Positions 6,110 through 12,807 of a stretch of 32,850 nt of DNA are shown one piece after another. The stretch is from Chloroflexota bacterium. GTDB taxonomy: Bacteria; Chloroflexota; Limnocylindria; Limnocylindrales; CSP1-4. The notes beneath the pieces are model-generated. The model had not been told where the DNA came from and did not search any database. It saw nothing but the letters and a program-made list of their open reading frames with translations. Both the position numbers and the translations under genes were made by a program. Each line of letters begins with the position of its first letter. The stretch's first letter is position 1. The DNA is taken from positions 114,531-147,380 of the forward strand of contig PLLE01000043.1 in NCBI GenBank assembly GCA_003141245.1, given 5' to 3'.

Positions 6110-7525
6110 CTACATCCCCAGGCGCGCCTTCGCGGCGGCCAGGGCCGCGGCCACGCGGCGAGGCGCGGTGCCGCCGACAACGTCGCAGCTGGCGAGGGCG
6201 CCCTCCAGCGCGGCGGCCGCACGCAGCTCCCCGGGGAGCGCACCGTCGCCAACGAGAGCGATCGCGACGGAATCATCCGACGTGGCAAGGGCCGCGGCGA
6301 TCGTGGCGTCGTCCAGCGCGTCGAGCCCAATCCCGGCCCGCTCCGCTTCGGCGACGAACGTTCCCACGATGTGGTGAGCGGCCCTGAACGCCACTCCCCG
6401 CCGGACGAGGGCGTCGGCGACGGCCGTGGCGGTGATGTACCCCTCCCCCGCCGCCGCGCGCATCCGCTCGCGATCCACCCGGAGCGTCTCGACCATGCCG
6501 GCCATGACGGTGAGTGAGGACTCCAGAATCGCCGCCGCCTCGAAGAGCGGCGGCTTGTCCTCCTGCAAATCGCGCTGATACGCGAGCGGCAGACCCTTGA
6601 GCAGCGCCAGCATCCCCGTCAGCGATCCGATCACGCGCGCTGCCCGACCGCGCACCAGCTCGGCCGGGTCGGGGTTCTTCTTGTTCGGCATCATCGACGA
6701 GCCCGTCGAGAATGAGTCGGCCACCCGGACGAAGCCGAACCGTGGATTCGACCACCAGGCGATCTCCTCGGCCAGCCGCGACAGGTGGACCATGGACAGC
6801 GCGAAGGCGGCCAGCGCCTCGACGACGAAGTCGCGATCGCTGACGGCGTCGAGCGAGTTGGCGGTTACGCCGTCGAATCCGAGCTCCCTGGCAGTCGCCT
6901 CGCGGTCGAGGGGATAGCCGGCTCCCGCAAGCGCGCCCGAGCCCAGCGGCGAGAAGTTCGCCCGCCGCCGGCAGTCGGCCAGTCGCCCCCGGTCGCGCTC
7001 GAGCATCTCGACGTACGCCAGGAAGTGGTGAGCCAGCAGCACCGGCTGGGCCGGCTGGATATGCGTGGTGCCGGGCAGGACGGCCTCGCCGTCGCGGACC
7101 GCCACCCGAACGAGCGCCCGCTCCATGCCAACGATAGCCTCGTCCAGGCCGTCGATCGTGCGGCGCAGCCACAGCCGCAGGTCCGTGGCGACCTGGTCGT
7201 TGCGCGATCGCCCGGTGTGGAGGCGTCCGGCTAACGGCCCGATCCGCTCCCGCAGCGCCGACTCGAGGTTCATGTGGACGTCTTCGAGTGCCGGATCCCA
7301 CTGGATCGTTCCGGCCTCCACATCGCGGCGCAGCTCCTCCAGGCCTGCGACGAGCACGTCCACTTCGTCGTCCGCGAGGAGACCGGCTCGACCCAATCCG
7401 TGCACGTGAGCTATCGACCCGGCGATGTCGTCTGCCGCGAGCGCGCAGTCGAGCTCGACCGAGCGGGTGAAGTCGGCTACCCGTTCGTCCGTCGTGCCCT
7501 CGAATCGACCGCCCCAGAGCCGCAT
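6110..7525 (-). CDS. argH: Argininosuccinate lyase
   Basis: The product has 471 residues, the normal length. It cleaves argininosuccinate to arginine and fumarate, the last step of arginine synthesis, in the cytosol as a homotetramer. The start MRLWGGRFEG is typical and follows a GGAGG site by about six bases, so the longer upstream frame is not used. Visible signatures are HMNLESALRERIG with LHTGRSRNDQVATDLRLW, the TTHIQPAQP segment with the catalytic histidine, and the fumarase/lyase signature GSSMMPNKKNPD. The C-terminus (LAAAKARLGM) is also normal. No other arginine gene lies in the window, so it is separated from the rest of its pathway. Confidence 0.97.
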   Translation of the reverse strand: MRLWGGRFEGTTDERVADFTRSVELDCALAADDIAGSIAHVHGLGRAGLLADDEVDVLVAGLEELRRDVEAGTIQWDPALEDVHMNLESALRERIGPLAGRLHTGRSRNDQVATDLRLWLRRTIDGLDEAIVGMERALVRVAVRDGEAVLPGTTHIQPAQPVLLAHHFLAYVEMLERDRGRLADCRRRANFSPLGSGALAGAGYPLDREATARELGFDGVTANSLDAVSDRDFVVEALAAFALSMVHLSRLAEEIAWWSNPRFGFVRVADSFSTGSSMMPNKKNPDPAELVRGRAARVIGSLTGMLALLKGLPLAYQRDLQEDKPPLFEAAAILESSLTVMAGMVETLRVDRERMRAAAGEGYITATAVADALVRRGVAFRAAHHIVGTFVAEAERAGIGLDALDDATIAAALATSDDSVAIALVGDGALPGELRAAAALEGALASCDVVGGTAPRRVAAALAAAKARLGM

Positions 7526-7595
7526 GGATCCTCCTGCATCGCGCCGCTGGAGGCATGGTACCGGGTCTGGGGGCGGAAACGCTCGCCGCCGACCC

Positions 7596-8819
7596 TCAGT
7601 GGCCGAGCGGCATCGGCTCCGGGACCGGCGGCGTCCGGGCCGTGAGGACCTCCGGCAGCGCCAGGAAGCCGAGCGCCCCGCCTGCCAGAACGCAGGCCGC
7701 CCCGCCCCCAAAGACGCCGAGCGGCCCCGCCACCGAGTACAGGATTCCACCAAGCAGGTTGGCGAGCACGGCGGCGATCCCGAAAGCAACCGCCTGGAAC
7801 AACGTCTGACCGGTCGCCTGCAGGCGCCATGGCAGCAGCTGGGCCATCGTCAGCACGAACGTGACCAGGATGCCGCCGAAGAAGACACCCGAGAGAAGAC
7901 GCGTGAACAGGATCGGCCCGGCGTCGACCAAGACGATCCAGCTGGCCAGGCAGACGGCGAACCCGGCGGCCGACACCGCCAGGACGGGCCGCAGGCCAAC
8001 CCTGGAAACGAGCCAACCGGCCAGGACGAGCCCCGGCACTTCGGCGCCCCAGGCAAGACCGTTGGAGAGGCCGATCTCCACCGCATCGCCGCCCAGGTCG
8101 GCAATGCGCACCGAGATGTAGGTCGCCGCCGCCATGACTCCAATGAAGACGAGCAGCACCGAGGCCAGAACCGCCAGCAAACGCGGTCGGCCCGACAGCG
8201 CCTCCCCCACCGAGCCGAACCGCCCCCGCGCCGGCGTCGAAGGCGCCCGTCCTTCGAACGCGCCGCGGGCCTTCCGATGGCGTTCGCTGTCGCGGCCGAG
8301 CGGCACCATCTGGGCCGAGAAGAGCATTATCCCCAGCGTAAACAGGTAGATGACCGGGGCCGCCAGGTACCCGGTCCGGCTGTAAAGCAGGCCGCAGACG
8401 ATGCCCATGCTGGCTGCCCCGAAGCTCGAAAGCAGCCGCAACCGGGAATATTCGCGCGACGCGTTGGCGAGAACGGGCATTGCCATGGCGTCGGTCAGCG
8501 CCGATGTCGGACCGGCGCCCGCGCTGATGACTATCTGGCAGACGATCACCGCCACGACGGGGAGTGGCGCGCTCAGGCCCAGGGCGAAGACCGCTGCGGG
8601 AATGCAGGCGAGCTGCAGCGCACGCCTGGGCCCCGTCAAGATGTCGCTGACGTGACCCCAGGCGGGCAAGGCGAACGAGTAGGCGAGCGAACCGAGGCTC
8701 GTCGTCAAGCCGATCAGGGCCGGGTCGAAGCCCTTGGATAGGAGCAGCACGGGCACGAAGCCGTACAGCGCGCCGATGGCGAATCCGTTGGACAGGTATA
8801 GCATCCGCAACCAGCGCAT
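7596..8819 (-). CDS. MFS transporter
   Basis: The product has about 407 residues and an alternation of hydrophobic spans consistent with 12 membrane segments. The first begins MRWLRMLYLSNGFAIGALYG, and the loop after segment 2 (PAWGHVSDILTGPRRAL) is the MFS motif A region. A charged, Arg-rich cytoplasmic loop (RHRKARGAFEGRAPSTPARGRF) separates the two halves. I prefer the ATG at 8819, which starts right before segment 1 and follows a TAGAAT box by eight bases. An in-frame ATG at 8885 would add 22 non-hydrophobic residues and would leave only six bases to the divergent gene. The overall pattern resembles the LacY/nucleoside-permease-like branch, but the substrate cannot be told. Confidence 0.85.
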   Translation of the reverse strand: MRWLRMLYLSNGFAIGALYGFVPVLLLSKGFDPALIGLTTSLGSLAYSFALPAWGHVSDILTGPRRALQLACIPAAVFALGLSAPLPVVAVIVCQIVISAGAGPTSALTDAMAMPVLANASREYSRLRLLSSFGAASMGIVCGLLYSRTGYLAAPVIYLFTLGIMLFSAQMVPLGRDSERHRKARGAFEGRAPSTPARGRFGSVGEALSGRPRLLAVLASVLLVFIGVMAAATYISVRIADLGGDAVEIGLSNGLAWGAEVPGLVLAGWLVSRVGLRPVLAVSAAGFAVCLASWIVLVDAGPILFTRLLSGVFFGGILVTFVLTMAQLLPWRLQATGQTLFQAVAFGIAAVLANLLGGILYSVAGPLGVFGGGAACVLAGGALGFLALPEVLTARTPPVPEPMPLGH

Positions 8820-8827
8820 CGAGATCG

Positions 8828-8833
8828 ATTCTA
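8828..8833 (-). promoter_or_regulatory. -10 box (TAGAAT) of the MFS gene
   Basis: TAGAAT on the minus strand lies eight bases before the ATG at 8819, which would give a leaderless or nearly leaderless message. No clear Shine-Dalgarno sequence is present. Confidence 0.45.
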
Positions 8834-8879
8834 GCGGCCGGCCGCCGATCGCGGCCTCGTCGCCCTGACGTACCGGGCG

Positions 8880-8885
8880 TACCAT
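8880..8885 (+). promoter_or_regulatory. -10 box (TACCAT) of the ligase-like gene
   Basis: TACCAT is followed by six bases (CGCGGC) and then the GTG start at 8892. This is the spacing expected of a leaderless transcript. It overlaps the beginning of the longer alternative MFS frame. Confidence 0.45.
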
Positions 8886-8891
8886 CGCGGC

Positions 8892-9620
8892 GTGTCCGAC
8901 CAGCTCTCGCTAAGCCTCACAGGCGATATCGCGCGGCTGCCGCGATCCATGCGGCCGATGATGCCCCGGTCGGCGGAGGCGCCGTTCGATTCCGACGAGC
9001 ACGTCTTCGAGCCGAATTGGGGTGGCCGGCGCGCCCTCGCCTTCATCGAGCCCGACAGACCCGGCAGACCCCGCCTTCGACTGCTCGACGAGTTCGGCCG
9101 CGACCTTGCCGCCCATCTGCCCGAGCTGGCCTGTATCGCCGATCTCGTGAGCGAGTTGCCCGCGATCCTGGACGGCGAACTGGTCGTTCCCGACCGCGCC
9201 GGCCGAATGGACGCGGAGGGGCTGGCGGGCCGGCTGGCGGACGGCCAGACAACCGGCCTCAGCCCGGTCTACCTCGTCTTCGATCTGCTGTGGGCCGGTG
9301 GCCGACCGCTCGTCGCCCAACCGCTGGTCAAGAGGCGCGAGCGCCTCGTCAGGATCGTCACGCCGAGCGCCGAGCTTGTCCTGGTGCCCGGGGTGGTGGG
9401 CGACGGTCTGGATCTCCATTTCGCCGTGGCGCAGCAGGGCCTCGGCGGAGTCATGGCCCGCCATCTGCGCAGCCCCTATCTGCCGGGCCGCCACAGCGAC
9501 CTGTGGCGCTGGATCCCGACTCGGTCCGGGGAGGTGCCGCTGCATCTGCTGCCCGACCCGGTCGCGGCCCCGCCGCGCCCCATCCTGGCGCTGATACAGC
9601 GGCTCCCGTTCGAGGACTGA
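8892..9620 (+). CDS. Degenerate ATP-dependent DNA ligase adenylation-domain protein, probably inactive
   Basis: The product has 242 residues and aligns by eye with the nucleotidyltransferase domain of LigD-type ATP-dependent ligases. Visible are FEPNWGGRRALAFIE (motif I region, residues 39-53), ILDGELVV (motif III, 92-99), YLVFDLLW (IIIa, 127-134), GGVMARHLRSPYLPGR (IV, 185-200) and LWRWIP (V, 204-209). Active enzymes have K-x-D-G at motif I, EGVMAK at IV and a K-x-K at V. Here the nucleotide-accepting lysine is N42, the motif-I aspartate is G44, the motif-IV glutamate is G185 and the motif-V lysines are lost. No OB-fold follows. The frame is intact and of normal composition, so it is likely a maintained pseudoenzyme. 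GTG start; no Shine-Dalgarno seen. Confidence 0.8.
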   Translation: MSDQLSLSLTGDIARLPRSMRPMMPRSAEAPFDSDEHVFEPNWGGRRALAFIEPDRPGRPRLRLLDEFGRDLAAHLPELACIADLVSELPAILDGELVVPDRAGRMDAEGLAGRLADGQTTGLSPVYLVFDLLWAGGRPLVAQPLVKRRERLVRIVTPSAELVLVPGVVGDGLDLHFAVAQQGLGGVMARHLRSPYLPGRHSDLWRWIPTRSGEVPLHLLPDPVAAPPRPILALIQRLPFED

Positions 9621-9634
9621 GGGCGGCCTCCGGG

Positions 9635-9726
9635 CTCAGCGCGAGACGCGCGCCGCTCTCTTAGCGCGAGACTCGCGCCGCTCAGCGCGAGACGCGCGCC
9701 GCTCTCTTAGCGCGAGACGCGCGCCG
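9635..9726. repeat. 46-bp tandem duplication containing four hairpins at the convergent gene ends
   Basis: A 46-bp unit (21-bp part starting CTCAGCGCGAGACG plus 25-bp part starting CTCTCTTAGCGCGAGA) occurs at 9635-9680 and 9681-9726 with one mismatch. Each half contains a self-complementary GCGCG/CGCGC core, so four GC-rich hairpins stand in a row between the ligase-like gene and the ABC permease. The last part overlaps the permease end; each half carries a copy of the ARVSR-stop coding end. It may act as a two-way terminator. Confidence 0.75.
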
Positions 9727-11020
9727 CCCGCAGGACCTGGCGCAGCCCGACGCGCTGCCCGTAGAGCAGCACCCCGGCGCTGTAGATCCGGGCGGCCACG
9801 ACCAGCGCGATAGCAATGGCAACCGCCAGCAAGGCGATCGCCAGAGCGAATTCCCAGACTTCCACGTGGCCCATCGAGACCCGAGCCAGCATCAGGTACG
9901 GGCTGAAGAAGGGCACAAGCGAAGCGACCTTGACCCAGGTCTCGTCGATCGCCTGAAGTCCGAAGATCGACATGAAATAGCCGATCATGATGAGCATCAT
10001 CAGCGGCGAGGTCGCGCTCTGGACGTCTTCCTGACGGCTCACAAGCGAGCCGAGGGCCGCGTACAGGAGCGAGTAGAACACGAAGCCGAGCACGAACAGC
10101 GCCACGAAGGCGGCCAGCACGGTCGGGTTGAGCCCGCCGAAGGGAGCGCCGGCGCTGGAACTCCCGACAGCGGCCTGGTGAATCGGGCCCTGGGCCACCA
10201 GCCCGCCGACCACCGCCGCCAGGATGATCCCGTACTGCGTCAGTCCCGCGGCCCCGTTCCCGATCACCTTGCCGGTGAGCATCTGGAGCGGCGTCGTGGC
10301 GTTGAGCATCAGTTCCATCACGCGACTGCCCTTCTCCTCTGCAACGCTCATCGCCACCCACGTGCCGTAGGTGATGATGGCCATGAAGATGAGCACGATC
10401 AGCCCGGTCGACAGCAGGTTGACTGAGATTTCCTGGCTGATGCTGTTGGCCTTCGAGGCGGAGGAATTGACCGGAACCACCTGCAGCGTGTACGGCGCCA
10501 GGACGGCGCCGGTGGAGGTGCCCGCCCGAACCAGCCGGTCCTCGATCTCCAAGTTGGTCAGCGCGGAGGAGATCGCCTTCACCGCCCCGCCATCCTGAGT
10601 CAGGTCTGTTCGCAGGAGGAACGAGAGATCCTGAGTCGTGGGATCGCGATCCACGATCAGGAGAGCGTCGAACTTGCCCTGCTCCAACTCCCGTTGGGCA
10701 GCCGTCACATCGCCTCCTGGGAGCCAGCTCAGGACGTAGGTCTCGTGGGCGTTGGGGTCGGAGGCCTGCGGGCCGTTGAGGCCCTGATTCAAGACGCTCA
10801 GAGAGTCGGATGGAACGCCGGAGGCGCGGACGACGACCTCCATCCGCGTCTGGCTGGAGCCCACGGCGTAGTCGATGAGGACGGGAGTCTGCGTCGCCAC
10901 GAACGCGATCGCCGCCAGCAGGATGGTGCCGATGACGAAACTGCGGCTCCTGGCCCGGCTGCGGTATTCGCGGACGGCGACGTACCAGGCGTTGGGCAGG
11001 AGAGTGCGCCAGCCGTTCAT
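9707..11020 (-). CDS. ABC-2 type exporter permease (NatB-like)
   Basis: The product has 437 residues. An N-terminal membrane span (SFVIGTILLAAIAFVATQTPVLI) is followed by a large extracytoplasmic domain of ~170 residues. At least five further spans begin at LLSTGLIVLIFMAIITYGTW. The coupling segment VAEEKGSRVMELMLNATTPLQMLTGKVIG is characteristic of the ABC2_membrane_3/NatB family. The start ATG overlaps the stop of the ATPase gene (ATGA), so the two are translationally coupled. NatAB exports sodium in Bacillus; relatives export other substrates, so the substrate here is open. The 3' end lies in the 46-bp tandem duplication and the last residues (ARVSR) are encoded by it. Confidence 0.9.
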   Translation of the reverse strand: MNGWRTLLPNAWYVAVREYRSRARSRSFVIGTILLAAIAFVATQTPVLIDYAVGSSQTRMEVVVRASGVPSDSLSVLNQGLNGPQASDPNAHETYVLSWLPGGDVTAAQRELEQGKFDALLIVDRDPTTQDLSFLLRTDLTQDGGAVKAISSALTNLEIEDRLVRAGTSTGAVLAPYTLQVVPVNSSASKANSISQEISVNLLSTGLIVLIFMAIITYGTWVAMSVAEEKGSRVMELMLNATTPLQMLTGKVIGNGAAGLTQYGIILAAVVGGLVAQGPIHQAAVGSSSAGAPFGGLNPTVLAAFVALFVLGFVFYSLLYAALGSLVSRQEDVQSATSPLMMLIMIGYFMSIFGLQAIDETWVKVASLVPFFSPYLMLARVSMGHVEVWEFALAIALLAVAIAIALVVAARIYSAGVLLYGQRVGLRQVLRAARVSR

Positions 11021-11961
11021 GCGTACGCCGCCTTGGGAGCGAGCGTTCGTTCGCTCGTGTCGATCTGGCCCACGTGCTCGATGAATATCTCCTCGAGCGA
11101 CGGGTCCGTGATTTCGAAGTGGAGGACCCTGCAGCCACGCTCGAGTGCCGATTGCAGCACCAGCTCCGGGTCGTGGCCCGGGGCTACCTCCGCCTCCGTG
11201 TAGTCCTGGCGGCGCCGGGAGACGCGCACTCCGTCCAGCGTGCCCAGCCAAGCGATCTCGGGATCTCCGTCGACGGCAAGCCGCACCACCTGACGCCCGG
11301 TGGAGCGGCGCACGTCGCGGACGGTGCCCCCGACGACCACCCGGCCCCGGTCCAGGATGGCTATCGATTGGCACAGCTCCTCGACCGTCTCCATCTGGTG
11401 GGTCGAGAAGACGAGCGTCTTGCCCCGATCCTTCATCTCCTGGAAGGCCTCCTTGAGCAGCCCCGCGTTGACCGGATCCAGGCCGGTGAACGGCTCGTCC
11501 ATCAGCAGCACCTGCGGGTTGTGGAGGATCGCCGCGATGAACTGGATCTTCTGCTGGTTGCCCTTGGAAAGCTGCTCGGCGCGTCGGTCGGCATACTCGG
11601 GAATGCGGAAGCGCTCCAGCCATTCCCTGGTCTCGCGAACGGCCTCCTTGGGTTTCACACCGTGGAGCTTGGCGAAGAAGACGAGCTGGTCGAGGACCTT
11701 CATCTTGGCGTAGAGGCCGCGCTCCTCCGGCAGGTAGCCCCAGGTATCGCGCGAGACCTCCGTGTTGGGCCGGCCGTTCCAGGTGACCGTCCCCGAGTCG
11801 GGCCGGAGGATGTCGAGGACGATCCGCATCGCCGTCGTCTTGCCAGCGCCGTTGGCGCCCAGGAAACCGAAAACCTCGCCCGGCTCGATCTCGAGCGAAA
11901 CGTCGTCGAGGGCCTGCACCTCGCCGAAGCACTTGGATATCGAGTCGATGATGAGGGACAT
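11017..11961 (-). CDS. ABC transporter ATP-binding protein (NatA-like)
   Basis: The product has 314 residues. The Walker A motif is GANGAGKTT (residues ~34-42), the Q-loop region contains YLPEERGLYAKM, the signature is LSKGNQQKIQF, Walker B is VLLMDEPFTGLDP and the H-loop is FSTHQME. A C-terminal extension of ~90 residues (RVSRRRQDYTEAEV to LEEIFIEHVG) is the DUF4162-type domain typical of ABC-2 exporter ATPases. The ATG at 11961 has a GGAG about five bases upstream. It powers the permease encoded directly after it. A possible -10 box (GATAAT) lies at 12022-12027. Confidence 0.93.
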   Translation of the reverse strand: MSLIIDSISKCFGEVQALDDVSLEIEPGEVFGFLGANGAGKTTAMRIVLDILRPDSGTVTWNGRPNTEVSRDTWGYLPEERGLYAKMKVLDQLVFFAKLHGVKPKEAVRETREWLERFRIPEYADRRAEQLSKGNQQKIQFIAAILHNPQVLLMDEPFTGLDPVNAGLLKEAFQEMKDRGKTLVFSTHQMETVEELCQSIAILDRGRVVVGGTVRDVRRSTGRQVVRLAVDGDPEIAWLGTLDGVRVSRRRQDYTEAEVAPGHDPELVLQSALERGCRVLHFEITDPSLEEIFIEHVGQIDTSERTLAPKAAYA

Positions 11962-12021
11962 GTGGTCTCCGGTTGGCCGGTCGATTCACTCGGTAGGCCG
12001 AGTCTTCGACCGGTTTGTTCG

Positions 12022-12027
12022 ATTATC
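12022..12027 (-). promoter_or_regulatory. Possible -10 box for the ABC exporter genes
   Basis: GATAAT on the minus strand about 60 bases before the ATPase start is the best -10 match in the gap; no good -35 accompanies it. Confidence 0.3.
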
Positions 12028-12114
12028 AGGGTAAGGGCCGATCCGGCCCGGATCTGGGCCACGGCCGGTTCAAGACCGGAACCCCGCACGGCGAGCCGAA
12101 ACGGGTCACGCGCA

Positions 12115-12522
12115 TCAGAGACGGCGCCGGAACCAGACGATCCCGGCCAGGTAGCTGAGGCCGACCACGATGGCCATCAGAGCGAACTGCCAGTTGTCCC
12201 GACCCGCGAACTCGGTGATTAGGTAGCCCGCGACCGCAGCAACTGCCGCGCAGGTTGCCGCGAACTCCATGGCCCGCGAATGAATCAGACCCCAGCGTTC
12301 ATCCACCGGGTTGCCGGCCAGGGTGCCGATCGTTTCGTTCCGAGCCTGAAAGACGAAGAGCAGCGCCGCGTAGCCAGCGAGAATCGCGAAGCCCAACGCC
12401 GCGCTCCAGATCGGAGCGCCCTGTTTGAGCACCGCGACCATGATCAGAAGGCCCCCCGCCAGGCCGGCCACCACCGTGGACAGGGCGCGGCGCCGCGGGG
12501 GCTTAGTTCTTGTCGTCGTCAT
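12115..12522 (-). CDS. Small four-span membrane protein, DUF2178-like
   Basis: The product has 135 residues. A basic N-terminus (MTTTRTKPPRRR) is followed by four hydrophobic spans: VVAGLAGGLLIMVAVL, SAALGFAILAGYAALLFVF, MEFAATCAAVAAVAGYLI and FALMAIVVGLSYLAGIVWF. Between spans 2 and 3 lies QARNETIGTLAGNPVDERWGLIHSRAMEF, which resembles the ERxxxI..KA type loop of DUF2178-like proteins. An AGGAGG site stands five to six bases before the ATG at 12522, and the gene overlaps the end of the XRE regulator by 20 bases, so they form one unit. XRE plus small DUF2178-like membrane protein is a common gene pair of unknown purpose. Confidence 0.8.
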   Translation of the reverse strand: MTTTRTKPPRRRALSTVVAGLAGGLLIMVAVLKQGAPIWSAALGFAILAGYAALLFVFQARNETIGTLAGNPVDERWGLIHSRAMEFAATCAAVAAVAGYLITEFAGRDNWQFALMAIVVGLSYLAGIVWFRRRL

Positions 12523-12703
12523 GGAAGACCTCCTCGACCGGCTTCTCGAAGTAGCGCCCGATGGCCAAGGCAAGCGGCAGCGATGGCAGGTACCGACCGG
12601 TCTCGATTGCATTCACCGTCTGGCGTGATACGCCGAGGTCCTTCGCCAGATCGCCCTGGCTGAGGGCTCGATCCTCGCGGAGCTTTCGAACGTCGTTGGT
12701 CAT
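12503..12703 (-). CDS. XRE-family transcriptional regulator, single-domain
   Basis: The product has 66 residues, essentially only a helix-turn-helix domain: KLREDRALSQGDLAKDLGVSRQTVNAIETGRYLPSLPLALAIGRYF, then VEEVFHDDD. This is the YozG/Cro-like small XRE type often found with DUF2178-like membrane proteins. It lies upstream of and overlaps the membrane gene. The ATG at 12703 has no Shine-Dalgarno but stands seven bases after a -10 box, so it may be leaderless. The promoter lies inside a double palindrome (12706-12753), which suggests autoregulation. Confidence 0.9.
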   Translation of the reverse strand: MTNDVRKLREDRALSQGDLAKDLGVSRQTVNAIETGRYLPSLPLALAIGRYFEKPVEEVFHDDDKN

Positions 12704-12705
12704 GC

Positions 12706-12753
12706 CTGTAAAGTTAGCTTGACAGCACCCAACCTGTCAAGTCAGCTTTACAG
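12706..12753 (-). promoter_or_regulatory. Double palindromic operator over the XRE promoter
   Basis: Two 20-bp near-palindromes of the form CTGTMAAG-N4-CTTKACAG lie at 12706-12725 and 12734-12753, separated by eight bases (28 bp centre to centre). The two arms are also inverted repeats of each other with 17 of 20 matches. A minus-strand promoter is embedded: -35 TTGACA at 12735-12740, 18-bp spacer, -10 TAACTT at 12711-12716, then seven bases to the XRE start. Confidence 0.75.
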
Positions 12754-12807
12754 TGACGGCCCGCGCGGCAAAACCCGGTCTGCCGGCCGAGCGGCGGCAG
12801 GCCGCAA

